Assembly (NCBI GenBank): GCA_937927775.1
Contig: CALBEF010000061.1
Span: forward strand, 1-37,393
Reading direction: 5' to 3'
DNA: 37,393 nucleotides
DNA from: an uncultured Anaerolineae bacterium
GTDB lineage: Bacteria; Chloroflexota; Anaerolineae; J036; Brachytrichaceae
In this document: positions 9,028 through 16,222 of the stretch, piece after piece
Position numbering within the stretch: the stretch's first letter is position 1
Layout of the letters: each line of letters opens with the position of its first letter
Translations under genes and position numbers: made by a program
Notes under the pieces: generated by a model
The model's database searches: none
Told to the model about the DNA's origin: nothing
What the model saw: only the letters and a program-made list of their open reading frames with translations

Positions 9028-9824
9028 CGCGCGCGGCGCTGCCGCAACGCTTCATAGACCAGCAGGGCCGCCGCAATCGACACATTGAGCGAATTGACGC
9101 GGCCCTGCATGGGAATGCGAACACGCACACCGGCCTGATCCAGCCACAGCCGGCTCAAGCCGTCCTTCTCCGCGCCAACAGCGATGGCGAGCGGGCCGGC
9201 CAGATCAACCTGATCGAAGTCAGCCTCAGCCGCCGGCGTGGCAGCCACAATGGCAATCCCGCGCTGCCTGAGCCAGGCGATGGTTTCATCGCTGCCGGCC
9301 TCGGCCACCGGCACACTGAACAGCGCGCCCTTGCTCGAACGCACCACGTTCGGATTGCCCAGGTCGGTGTTCGGATCGCACGAAATGAGCGCATCGACGC
9401 CGGCGGCATCGGCGGTGCGCAGCATGGCGCCGAGGTTGCCAGGCTTCTCCACCGCCTCGGCCACGAGCAGCAAGGGTGACGCGCTCAAGCTCAGATCAGT
9501 CAGCTTGCGCCGGATCAACGGGAACACCGCCAGCCAGCCATCCGGCCCATCGCGGTAGGCCACCCTGGCGAAGACGCGCTCGCTCAGTTCGATCAACTCA
9601 GCGCCGGCCTGCTGAGCGCGGGCCAGCAGGCGCGCCTGCGCCGGGTCGCGCATCAGCGCCGGGCAGTGGTACAACTCGAGCGGGCGCGCGCCGCACGCCA
9701 GCGCCAGAGCCAGCTCGTCGTAACCTTCGACGAGCATCTGGCCGGCCTGCTCACGTTCGCGCCGGTCGCGCAGCGCCAGCAAATGCCTGACGCGCGGATT
9801 GTGGATGCTGGTGATGAGTGTCAT
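9018..9824 (-). CDS. TrmH/SpoU family RNA methyltransferase
   Basis: A SPOUT-class enzyme that 2'-O-methylates a ribose in rRNA or tRNA using S-adenosylmethionine. 268 residues. An N-terminal substrate-binding domain (about 1-100; begins MTLITSIHNPRVRHLLALRD) precedes the SpoU catalytic domain. The three motifs are visible: EKPGNLGAMLRTADAAG (motif 1, with the conserved Asn and Arg), AVGAEKDGLS (motif 2) and IPMQGRVNSLNVSIAAALLVYE (motif 3, knot). IHNPRVRHLLALRDRRER is typical of 23S rRNA-type members (RlmB/TsnR-like). Function as an rRNA modifier is likely but the target nucleotide cannot be told. Convergent overlap with the Mo-hydroxylase gene. Confidence 0.94.
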   Translation of the reverse strand: MTLITSIHNPRVRHLLALRDRREREQAGQMLVEGYDELALALACGARPLELYHCPALMRDPAQARLLARAQQAGAELIELSERVFARVAYRDGPDGWLAVFPLIRRKLTDLSLSASPLLLVAEAVEKPGNLGAMLRTADAAGVDALISCDPNTDLGNPNVVRSSKGALFSVPVAEAGSDETIAWLRQRGIAIVAATPAAEADFDQVDLAGPLAIAVGAEKDGLSRLWLDQAGVRVRIPMQGRVNSLNVSIAAALLVYEALRQRRARQA

Positions 9825-9925
9825 GCGCAGGTGTGCTGAGTTCCTCAGCCCTCCCTCAATCTTCAGGGCTTACGCGCCACTCATTTTAAGGCAGCGCCAG
9901 CCTGGAGCGCCTTCATCGACGGCAG

Positions 9926-9953
9926 TTGCACACAGGCGCAAAGCGCGTATAAT
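9926..9953 (+). promoter_or_regulatory. sigma70-type promoter of tRNA-Val
   Basis: TTGCAC at 9926-9931 and a perfect TATAAT at 9948-9953, with a 16-bp spacer. The tRNA begins 10 bases after the -10 box. Confidence 0.8.
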
Positions 9954-9963
9954 GCAAGTCCTC

Positions 9964-10037
<74 letters not shown>

Positions 10038-10040
10038 CTC

Positions 10041-10075
10041 AGCGCAAGCTGTTCGCTTGCGCTATTTTGTTTTTC
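10041..10075 (+). terminator. Rho-independent terminator of tRNA-Val
   Basis: A 9-bp perfect stem, AGCGCAAGC (10041-10049) with GCTTGCGCT (10055-10063), and a 5-nt loop, followed by ATTTTGTTTTT. Confidence 0.9.
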
Positions 10076-10086
10076 TCTGTCCGGGG

Positions 10087-10596
10087 TCACAGACACACAA
10101 ACTCGGCGTCGCCGCCGGCCAGATCGACAATGGCAACGCTGCGCGACTCGGTGCGGCGCCCGCCAAGCGCGCCGGGGTTGAGCAGCCGGGTTGCGCCGTG
10201 CGTTTCGAGCGCGCGGCTGTGCGAATGGCCGCAGAAGACCCACTCGTAGGCCCGGCAATACACCAGCGCGTCGACGAGGCCGGCGTCATCGCCATGCGCC
10301 ACGGCCACCGCATGGCCGTCGAACTCCAGATGCGCGTCTGTCCCCATGTAGCTCACGGCGCCCAGCCGGCGGGCCTGGGCGCGCAAGCCGAGGCCATCGA
10401 AATCATTGTTGCCGCGCACCAGCCACACGTGAAAGCCGGCGAACAGCTCCAGCAAATGCGCGCCGGTCACATCGCCGCAATGAATCAACCGATCAACCTG
10501 GCGGGCGCGAAAGATGTCCAGCGCCGCGCGGGTGTTGTCGGCGTTGTTGTGCGTATCGGCCAGCACGCCAATCAACGAAGGAAGGCGCGCTGTCAT
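10087..10596 (-). CDS. YfcE/MJ0936-type metallophosphoesterase
   Basis: A small calcineurin-like phosphodiesterase, 169 residues. The two-metal motifs are present in order: GVLADTHNN (D-x-H), IHCGDVTG (GD), VRGNNDF (GNxD), VAVAHGDDAG (GH-like: H at AHGD) and VFCGHSHSR (GHTH). Members hydrolyse phosphodiesters or short nucleotides; the true substrate is unknown. The ATG at 10594-10596 is chosen because AGGAG lies about 10 bases upstream and because the family's first strand (SLIGVLADTH) begins a few residues later; a longer reading frame upstream looks non-coding. The start overlaps the stop of the upstream EIIA gene (ATGA), so the two are translationally coupled. Confidence 0.9.
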   Translation of the reverse strand: MTARLPSLIGVLADTHNNADNTRAALDIFRARQVDRLIHCGDVTGAHLLELFAGFHVWLVRGNNDFDGLGLRAQARRLGAVSYMGTDAHLEFDGHAVAVAHGDDAGLVDALVYCRAYEWVFCGHSHSRALETHGATRLLNPGALGGRRTESRSVAIVDLAGGDAEFVCL

Positions 10597-11042
10597 GCGG
10601 GGAGATCTCCTCTTGCGGGGGCGGCCTGCGCGGCCAGGCTGCGCGGGTTGACCTGGATGGAGCGAATGCCGGCATCCAGGGCCGCGCCGGTCAGTTGCTC
10701 CAGATCGTCGCGCGGCAGCATCGCCACCTCGAGCAACATGGGCAGGTTGACGCCGCTGACGACGCGCAGGCGCTCGCGTTGGCGAGCCACGCGCAGCGCC
10801 GCATTCCACGGGGTGCCGCCCAGAAAATCGACCAGCACCAGCGCCGGCGCATCTGAGGCCAGCGCCGCGATCAAACGCGCCTCGAACACGCCGGGGGATT
10901 CACCAGCCGCCAGTCCGAGGCAGACAATATCCTGCTGCGGGCCGGCGATCGATTCGATCGCACCGAGTAACGCGCGCGCCAGATCGCCGTGCGTCGCAAC
11001 AACGATGCGCGCAGGTGCGCGCTGTGGAGATGGGACACTCAT
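10593..11042 (-). CDS. PTS EIIA domain, mannose/fructose-specific (EIIA-Man) family, orphan
   Basis: A 149-residue protein with the EIIA-Man fold. The phosphorylatable His is His18 in RIVVATHGDLARALL, and DALVLVDFLGGTPWNAA-like sequence (ALVLVDFLGGTPWN) is the second signature loop. LRVVSGVNLPMLLEVAM is the third conserved strand and helix. In the classical system this domain takes phosphate from HPr and hands it to EIIB. No EIIB, EIIC, EIID, HPr or EI gene is nearby, so a regulatory role or a remote partner (for example dihydroxyacetone kinase, DhaM-like) is possible. ATG at 11042 is preferred over an upstream GTG-type extension that lies in the bidirectional gap. It overlaps the phosphodiesterase start by 4 bp. 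Confidence 0.88.
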   Translation of the reverse strand: MSVPSPQRAPARIVVATHGDLARALLGAIESIAGPQQDIVCLGLAAGESPGVFEARLIAALASDAPALVLVDFLGGTPWNAALRVARQRERLRVVSGVNLPMLLEVAMLPRDDLEQLTGAALDAGIRSIQVNPRSLAAQAAPARGDLPA

Positions 11043-11079
11043 AAAGCGCGCATTATAGAAGCGCCGACGCAGGCGGCGC

Positions 11080-11116
11080 AAAAAATGATCCCAAAGGCCA
11101 GCGTGCCTTTGGGATC
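11080..11116 (-). terminator. Rho-independent terminator of the bactofilin-like gene
   Basis: A 12-bp perfect stem: 11087-11098 (GATCCCAAAGGC) pairs with 11105-11116, with a 6-nt loop. On the minus strand it is followed by ATTTTTTG. It lies 33 bp after the stop at 11149 and separates that gene from the EIIA gene. Confidence 0.9.
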
Positions 11117-11148
11117 GGATTGGGGAGAAGCTGCGCGCTGGCCGGCAG

Positions 11149-12360
11149 CTACGCCTTTGGCTCATCCTGCGGCGGGGCAGCGGTTGGTGTCACCATCGTC
11201 GCCGGCGTTTCGGGCAGCATGGCCGGAGCCGCCGCAGGGCCAGGGCCGGCGGCTGGAGCAGACGGCGGCGCAGGCGGAACCGGCGCACCAGGCGTCATCA
11301 TCGGTCGCGGATAGTCCTGAGTGCCGGCCACGGTCAGAATGAGGGCGCCCATGCCAATGGCCGAGGCGGCAAACCCCACCAACCAGCCGATCAGCGGGAT
11401 CGCGCCCAGCACGGCCAGCAACACTGCGCCGGCCGCAGTCTGGCCCACGGTCGTCCAGTTCGACTGCCTGAAGCCGACCATCAGCCATTCACCGACCATG
11501 CGCGCCACCACCGCCCAGCCACACACGACCAGCACCGCCAGCGCCAGCGCGAGCGCGATGGCAGCCGGGATGGTGCAAATCAGCACGGTCAGAATGACAA
11601 TGACGACCGGCACGGCCACATAGGTCAGCACACCGATGGCCCCCGCAGGCAACCACTGGCTGCGAAGCGCGCGCTCGGCGCGCTGGGCATTGACGGGGAA
11701 GAGCGCAATCGCGGCAATCGACAGGAGGGTAATCAGGAAGATGCCGGCCAGCGTCGCAATGAAATTGCCCGTCACGTCCCAGACCCAGCGAAACGGGCCA
11801 TTCCAGCGGTCAACGGATCGGATTGGATTTGGCGTGGTGATGCGCGGGCCGGTATACCGATTGCTCCGGCCTTCAACGACTGAGCCGGGATCGCGGGTCA
11901 CAGAACCGCCCAGGATGGACAGATTGCCCTGAATGCGCGCCGAGGCTGCCAGGCGGGCCAAACCGCCGCTCATGATGAAGTCGCCGGTCACCGTGCCGGC
12001 GATCGTGGCGTTGCCGCCGAAGATGGACACGTTGCCTTCGACCCGGCTGCCTTCCTCCAGCATGGTGTTGCCGCCAAAGACCGTAAGGTCGCCGCGCAGG
12101 GTCTCGTCGGAGCGCAGGGTGAAGCTGTCACCCATCACAACCTGATCGCCGCGAATGACCCGGCGATCTTCTTCGTAGGGCACGGGCGTTGGCGTCGCCT
12201 GGACCTGGTCAGCCGCAGACAGCGCAGGCGCCGGCAGCGCATCGGGCGCAGGGCCTGCAGCCGGCGTTGCCGCGAATGCCGGCGCGCCAAAGAACAGCAT
12301 GGCTGCGCCTGCCATCGCGCCGGCCAGACCGAGCCGGAAAGTTTTTCGAGTGTTTGACAT
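11149..12360 (-). CDS. secreted bactofilin-like (polymer-forming) protein with C-terminal membrane segments
   Basis: A 403-residue exported protein. Residues 1-31 are a signal peptide (MSNTRKTFRLGLAGAMAGAA...PAFA). After a short Pro/Ala linker, a beta-helix of the polymer-forming cytoskeletal (DUF583) type is seen: short rungs GDQVVMGDSFTLRSDETLRG, DLTVFGGNTML, GNVSIFGGNATI, GDFIMSGGLARL and GNLSILGGSV repeat every 17-20 residues. Two or three long hydrophobic stretches follow (NFIATLAGIFLITLLSIAAI, GVLTYVAVPVVIVILTVLI, AAIALALALAVLVVCGWAVV), then GAVLLAVLGAIPLIGWLVGF. A Pro/Ala-rich tail ends it. The start is set by ATG at 12360 with AGAGGTG about 8 bases upstream. A cell-envelope scaffold is the inferred role. 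Rungs outside the membrane rather than in the cytoplasm would be unlike classical bactofilins. Confidence 0.88.
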   Translation of the reverse strand: MSNTRKTFRLGLAGAMAGAAMLFFGAPAFAATPAAGPAPDALPAPALSAADQVQATPTPVPYEEDRRVIRGDQVVMGDSFTLRSDETLRGDLTVFGGNTMLEEGSRVEGNVSIFGGNATIAGTVTGDFIMSGGLARLAASARIQGNLSILGGSVTRDPGSVVEGRSNRYTGPRITTPNPIRSVDRWNGPFRWVWDVTGNFIATLAGIFLITLLSIAAIALFPVNAQRAERALRSQWLPAGAIGVLTYVAVPVVIVILTVLICTIPAAIALALALAVLVVCGWAVVARMVGEWLMVGFRQSNWTTVGQTAAGAVLLAVLGAIPLIGWLVGFAASAIGMGALILTVAGTQDYPRPMMTPGAPVPPAPPSAPAAGPGPAAAPAMLPETPATMVTPTAAPPQDEPKA

Positions 12361-12559
12361 GTGATTCACCTCTGTGCGTTCATCTGCCTTTAGTACGAAT
12401 GGCCGGCGCTGAAGTTGCGGTGCGCACGTGGGGCAAGCCGCCGGGCTTGCCGTGCCGCCGGGCTTGCCCATTGCCGGCGCGCGCGCGAAGCCGGGTAAAC
12501 TAGCGGCACTGAAGCGCGCCGGGACGCAGCCTGGCGTGTCAGTTGAGAGTGGTCAGAGA

Positions 12560-13354
12560 ATGGGTAGCGGTGACGGGAGAGGCATGAAGGGCAAACACGA
12601 GCCGGAGTTGTTGCATCTGGACCTGGATATCCTGGTGGTGAGCAAGCCGTCGGGCCTGCCAACCGTGCCGGATGGCTATGACACCGATCTCCCGTATCTG
12701 GCGGGGTTGCTGGAGCATGCATTCGGGCGTGTATGGGTAGTGCATCGGCTGGACCGCGACACCAGCGGCGTGGTCGTGCTGGCGCGCAATGCGGAGGCGC
12801 ACAAATCACTCAGCGCCCAGTTTCAGGAGCATCAGATTGTCAAGACCTATCATGCGCTGGTCATGGGACATCCGACCTGGCAGGAACGCTCCGTGTCCGC
12901 CCCCTTGCGCGTGGACGCCGACCGGCAGCACCGCACGATCGTCGATCTGGAAGCCGGCAAACCCTCCACCACGCATTTCCGGCTGCTCGAAAAGTTTCAA
13001 TCCCCCCTGACTCAGGTATCCCTGATCGAGGCCACGCCCAAACATGGCCGGACGCATCAGATTCGGGTGCATCTCTGTACACTGGGCATGCCTGTGGTGG
13101 CGGATGCGCTGTATGGCAACGGGGCGCAACTCATGCTGTCGGCCATCAAGCGCCAGTACCAGCCGGGCGAGAACGGCGAACGCCCGTTGATCGGCCGGCT
13201 GGCGCTGCACGCGCTCTCCATCACATTGACACATCCGACATCAGGCAAGACACGCACCTTCGAAGCGCCCTACCCCAAAGATTTCGCCGCCGCCCTGAAG
13301 CAGCTTCGCAAACACGCTTCGCGCCAGACGCAATCTGCGCGGGCCGGGGTATGA
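12560..13354 (+). CDS. RluA family pseudouridine synthase
   Basis: Isomerises specific uridines in rRNA or tRNA to pseudouridine. About 264 residues. There is no S4 RNA-binding domain, so it is the short RluA type. The catalytic Asp lies in VHRLDRDTSGVVVLAR. Other family motifs are ILVVSKPSGLPTVP at the N-terminus, KTYHALVMG and GRTHQIRVHLCTLGMPVVADALYG. ATG at 12560 has GAGAGTGG upstream; ATG at 12584 with GGGAG four bases before it is an equally possible start. The target position cannot be deduced. It stands alone between a divergent and a convergent gene. Confidence 0.93.
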   Translation: MGSGDGRGMKGKHEPELLHLDLDILVVSKPSGLPTVPDGYDTDLPYLAGLLEHAFGRVWVVHRLDRDTSGVVVLARNAEAHKSLSAQFQEHQIVKTYHALVMGHPTWQERSVSAPLRVDADRQHRTIVDLEAGKPSTTHFRLLEKFQSPLTQVSLIEATPKHGRTHQIRVHLCTLGMPVVADALYGNGAQLMLSAIKRQYQPGENGERPLIGRLALHALSITLTHPTSGKTRTFEAPYPKDFAAALKQLRKHASRQTQSARAGV

Positions 13355-13655
13355 ACCACAAGGTGTGAACCGCAAAGACACGAAGCGCGCAAAGCGAATT
13401 GATGTCCTCATCGCTTCGCGAGCTTCGCTCCTGGTGATTCACTCCCCTCAATTGCGGGCGTGTCCGGGTCGCGGGCCGACGCCAGACAGATCGATCGGCT
13501 TGCCGGGATAAGCTGCGCAAGTTGCCGGCCTGGTAAGACTGGCCGAGACCTTCAACTCGTGGACGGCCTGCCGCGCCCGGTCGAGCGCCGGCCCGGCCCG
13601 CTGACACGGGCCGGATCGGTGGAGCGTGCGCAAGAGGGTTGAAACGCATCCCGTC
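13355..13655. other. intergenic stretch with a CCACAAAG/CGCAAAGACACGAAG-type repeat
   Basis: 301 bp between two convergent genes. The first 45 bp (13355-13400) contain degenerate direct copies of a 'GAACCgCAAAGACACGAAG.GCGCAAAG' motif. The remainder holds no ORF with a recognisable product and no hairpin followed by a T run. Confidence 0.5.
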
Positions 13656-15161
13656 CTACACCCCGTAGAGGGGGCCGTACTTGGCGCGCAGATAGCGAAT
13701 GTATGGGCCGACATCGAGCGGGCCGCCGGTGACGCGCTGCAGGAGTTCGCCGGCGGTGAACTTGCTGCCATGCCGGTAGATGTTGTCTTTCAACCAGCCG
13801 TGCAGGACGCCAAATTCGCCGCGCGCGATGTCGTCGGGAATGGAAGGATGCGCCCTGAGCGCCGCTTCGTAGAACTGGGCGTTCATGATGTTGCCCAGCG
13901 CATAGCCCTGGAAAGCGCCGCCGATCACGCCGGCGTACCAGTGCACGTCCTGCAACACGCCGTCTTTGTCATCGGGCGGGGCAATGCCGAGATCGGAGGC
14001 GTAACGCGCGCGCCAGGCTTCGGGCAGGTCCTTCAGCGCCAGCTTGCCTTCCAGAAGCTCCAGCTCCAGATCGAAGCGGATGATGACATGCAGGCTGTAC
14101 GTGACCTCATCGGCGTCGGTGCGGATCAGCGAGCGTTGCGCCTTGTTGACGGCGCGGTAGAAGGTGTCGAGGGGCACTGCGCCGAGCTGGTCGGGGAAAG
14201 TGGCCTGCAATTCGGGATAGAAATGCTGCCAGAAGCCGAGACTGCGGCCCACGATGTTTTCCCATAACCGAGACTGGCTTTCGTGAACGCCGGCTGACGC
14301 GCCGCTGGCGAGCGGCGTGCCTTCGTATGCCATGCTGATGCCCTGCTCGTACATGGCATGCCCGGCTTCGTGCATGGTGCTGAACAGCGCCTCGCCCAGG
14401 TCGTTCTCTTTGACGCGGGTGGTGATGCGCACATCGCCCAGCGAGAACTTGGTCATGAAGGGGTGATGCGTCTTGTCCTGCCGGCCGCGCTGGAAGTCAT
14501 AGCCGAAGCGCTTGATGACGCTCAATCCAAACGCAAGCTGCTTGTCCTCCGGGTAGTATTGGTGAAGGCAGGCGTCATCGGGGGCCGGCAGCGCAGTAAT
14601 GGCTTCGACCAGCGGCACAAGCTGGCGGCGCAATTCGCCAAACACAGCGCGCACCGACGCGGCTTTCATGCCATAGTCGCTGAAGTCAATCAGCGGATCG
14701 GCGATGTGCGCGTAGCCGGGGAAGAAATCGGCCAGTTCACGGCTGTAATCCAGCGTCTTCTCCAGATACGGCTGAACCAGAGAGAAATCGTTGGCCGGGC
14801 GCGCGCGCGTCCACACATCATAAGAGGCAGCCGAGTGGGCAAGGAAGCGGCCCATGAACTCGGGGGGCACTTTGATGGCGCGTTCATACTCGCGCCGCGC
14901 GACGCGAATCAGACTGGCATCATCGGAATCATAAGGCAGGCTGTCGGCATACGGCTGCAGGGCGTCGAGCAGGCGCCCGATGGCCGGGTCGGTGGCTTTC
15001 TCGTGCGCCAGCCGGCCCAGCGTGGCTGCCTGCCGGGCGCGGGCCGGCGCGCCGCCGGGTGGCATGCAGGTTGACTGATCCCAGTTCATCAATGCGCTGA
15101 CAGCGTTCAGATCATTGACTTCCATCAGACGACGTTTGAGTTCGGCAAGCTGGTCTTTCAC
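13656..15161 (-). CDS. carboxypeptidase M32 (carboxypeptidase Taq family)
   Basis: A metallocarboxypeptidase that removes C-terminal residues from peptides; cytoplasmic, no signal peptide. 501 residues, normal for the family. The zinc site is HEAGHAMYEQ (HExxH), with the third ligand Glu in GVHESQSRLWEN. DVRITTRV and IRTDADEVTYSLHV are the other M32-specific motifs (DxRxT, IRxxAD). GTG at 15159-15161 is the start: AAAGGAG lies about 7 bases upstream and the first residues VKDQLAELKRRLMEVNDLNA match the family's beginning, whereas the in-frame extension beyond it is unlike the family. Monocistronic. Confidence 0.95.
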   Translation of the reverse strand: MKDQLAELKRRLMEVNDLNAVSALMNWDQSTCMPPGGAPARARQAATLGRLAHEKATDPAIGRLLDALQPYADSLPYDSDDASLIRVARREYERAIKVPPEFMGRFLAHSAASYDVWTRARPANDFSLVQPYLEKTLDYSRELADFFPGYAHIADPLIDFSDYGMKAASVRAVFGELRRQLVPLVEAITALPAPDDACLHQYYPEDKQLAFGLSVIKRFGYDFQRGRQDKTHHPFMTKFSLGDVRITTRVKENDLGEALFSTMHEAGHAMYEQGISMAYEGTPLASGASAGVHESQSRLWENIVGRSLGFWQHFYPELQATFPDQLGAVPLDTFYRAVNKAQRSLIRTDADEVTYSLHVIIRFDLELELLEGKLALKDLPEAWRARYASDLGIAPPDDKDGVLQDVHWYAGVIGGAFQGYALGNIMNAQFYEAALRAHPSIPDDIARGEFGVLHGWLKDNIYRHGSKFTAGELLQRVTGGPLDVGPYIRYLRAKYGPLYGV

Positions 15162-15423
15162 AGAACACTCCTTTATTGCAACCCGCGCACGCGAGCAATC
15201 CTGATATATTGTACTCGTCACAAGGCTGCCACTAACACCGATTCGATTGCGACCGCAATTCTTGTCTGACGCCGACCACGCGCATGAATACAGCCCCATC
15301 TGCTGGTGGAAAGCGCAGAAAATCTGCCATAACCCTGTGACTTCGAGGCTACACTTGTTCGCCTCACAAGCGGATATAATTGAGACATATTACGCATCCA
15401 TTAACCAAAGGCAGGAATCATCC
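15162..15423 (+). promoter_or_regulatory. divergent intergenic region with -10 box for the response-regulator-like gene
   Basis: A 262-bp divergent gap. A perfect TATAAT is at 15375-15380, 44 bp before the ATG at 15424. The best -35 at a 17-bp distance (CACTTG, 15352-15357) is poor, so the promoter may need an activator. AGGCAGGA serves as the ribosome binding site. Confidence 0.5.
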
Positions 15424-16161
15424 ATGAGCAAACAGGCAATCTACCTTTTCAGTGGCGACCAGCCCGATGGTGCAATATCAAAAGGGCTGAAAGACGCAGA
15501 CTGCGAGATTGCTCAAGTCAAATCTGTCTCTGAAGCGCTGGGTGCAATTCATCAAGCCGGCGACAACGCCCTTCTGGTTGCTGAAGTGCAAGCGGGCGCA
15601 ATTGCGCTGCTATCGTTGCTAAAAGAGCGGCGTGGAACACTTCCGGCCACTATCTTGTATGACAAGGAAAGCGGCGATGTGCAAACTGCCATTAAAGCGT
15701 TGCAGTTGGGCGTTCGAGAGTACCTGTTGTCAACAGACAGCGAGGCGCACCGGGAATTGAGCGCCCGCCTGATGGCAGAACGCATCAACAGCCAGCCCCG
15801 GTCAGCCAGGCTCTCACAGAGCGACCCCGCTCGCTATGCCGCGACTTCTCCCAGCTGGGCCGCCGCAACCGGCGAGCTTCGATGGGACCCGGCCACGTAC
15901 CTCCTCCAGAGCGGCCAGGACTACGTGCGGCTCAGCCCTATCGAAGGCCGCATTTTTGACCTCCTGTATACGCGCCAGGGCCGCGTTGTCTCTGTCGCCG
16001 AGTTGATCGAACATGCGTTGATGAAATCCGGAGTTGATGAGCGCGAAGGCGCCAAACTGTTGCGCCCGCACCTGGTTCGCCTGCGGAGCAAGCTGGAAAA
16101 GCATCCCGACCTGTCTCGCCGCATCGTCAATATGCGCGGCAGCGGCTACATGCTGCTCTGA
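15424..16161 (+). CDS. response-regulator-like transcription factor with degenerate receiver and OmpR/PhoB-type winged helix
   Basis: 245 residues. The N-terminal ~120 residues follow a receiver fold (AIYLFSGDQPDG; ALGAIHQAGDNALLVAEVQAG; LPATILYDKESGD; AIKALQLGVREYLL), but the strand-3 position that normally carries the phospho-Asp reads LLVAEVQ and the N-terminal acidic pair is missing. A phosphate-independent pseudo-receiver is therefore inferred. The C-terminal ~100 residues are a PhoB-type winged helix (YVRLSPIEGRIFDLLYTRQGRVVS, LRPHLVRLRSKLEKHP, VNMRGSGYMLL). No histidine kinase is adjacent. Target genes are unknown; it is convergent with the methyltransferase gene. Confidence 0.85.
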   Translation: MSKQAIYLFSGDQPDGAISKGLKDADCEIAQVKSVSEALGAIHQAGDNALLVAEVQAGAIALLSLLKERRGTLPATILYDKESGDVQTAIKALQLGVREYLLSTDSEAHRELSARLMAERINSQPRSARLSQSDPARYAATSPSWAAATGELRWDPATYLLQSGQDYVRLSPIEGRIFDLLYTRQGRVVSVAELIEHALMKSGVDEREGAKLLRPHLVRLRSKLEKHPDLSRRIVNMRGSGYMLL

Positions 16162-16222
16162 TAGCAGTCAGGTTGCGCAGCCGCCCTCCGCCGCCGGCAA
16201 CGAGATGCCTTCTGACGTGCCA

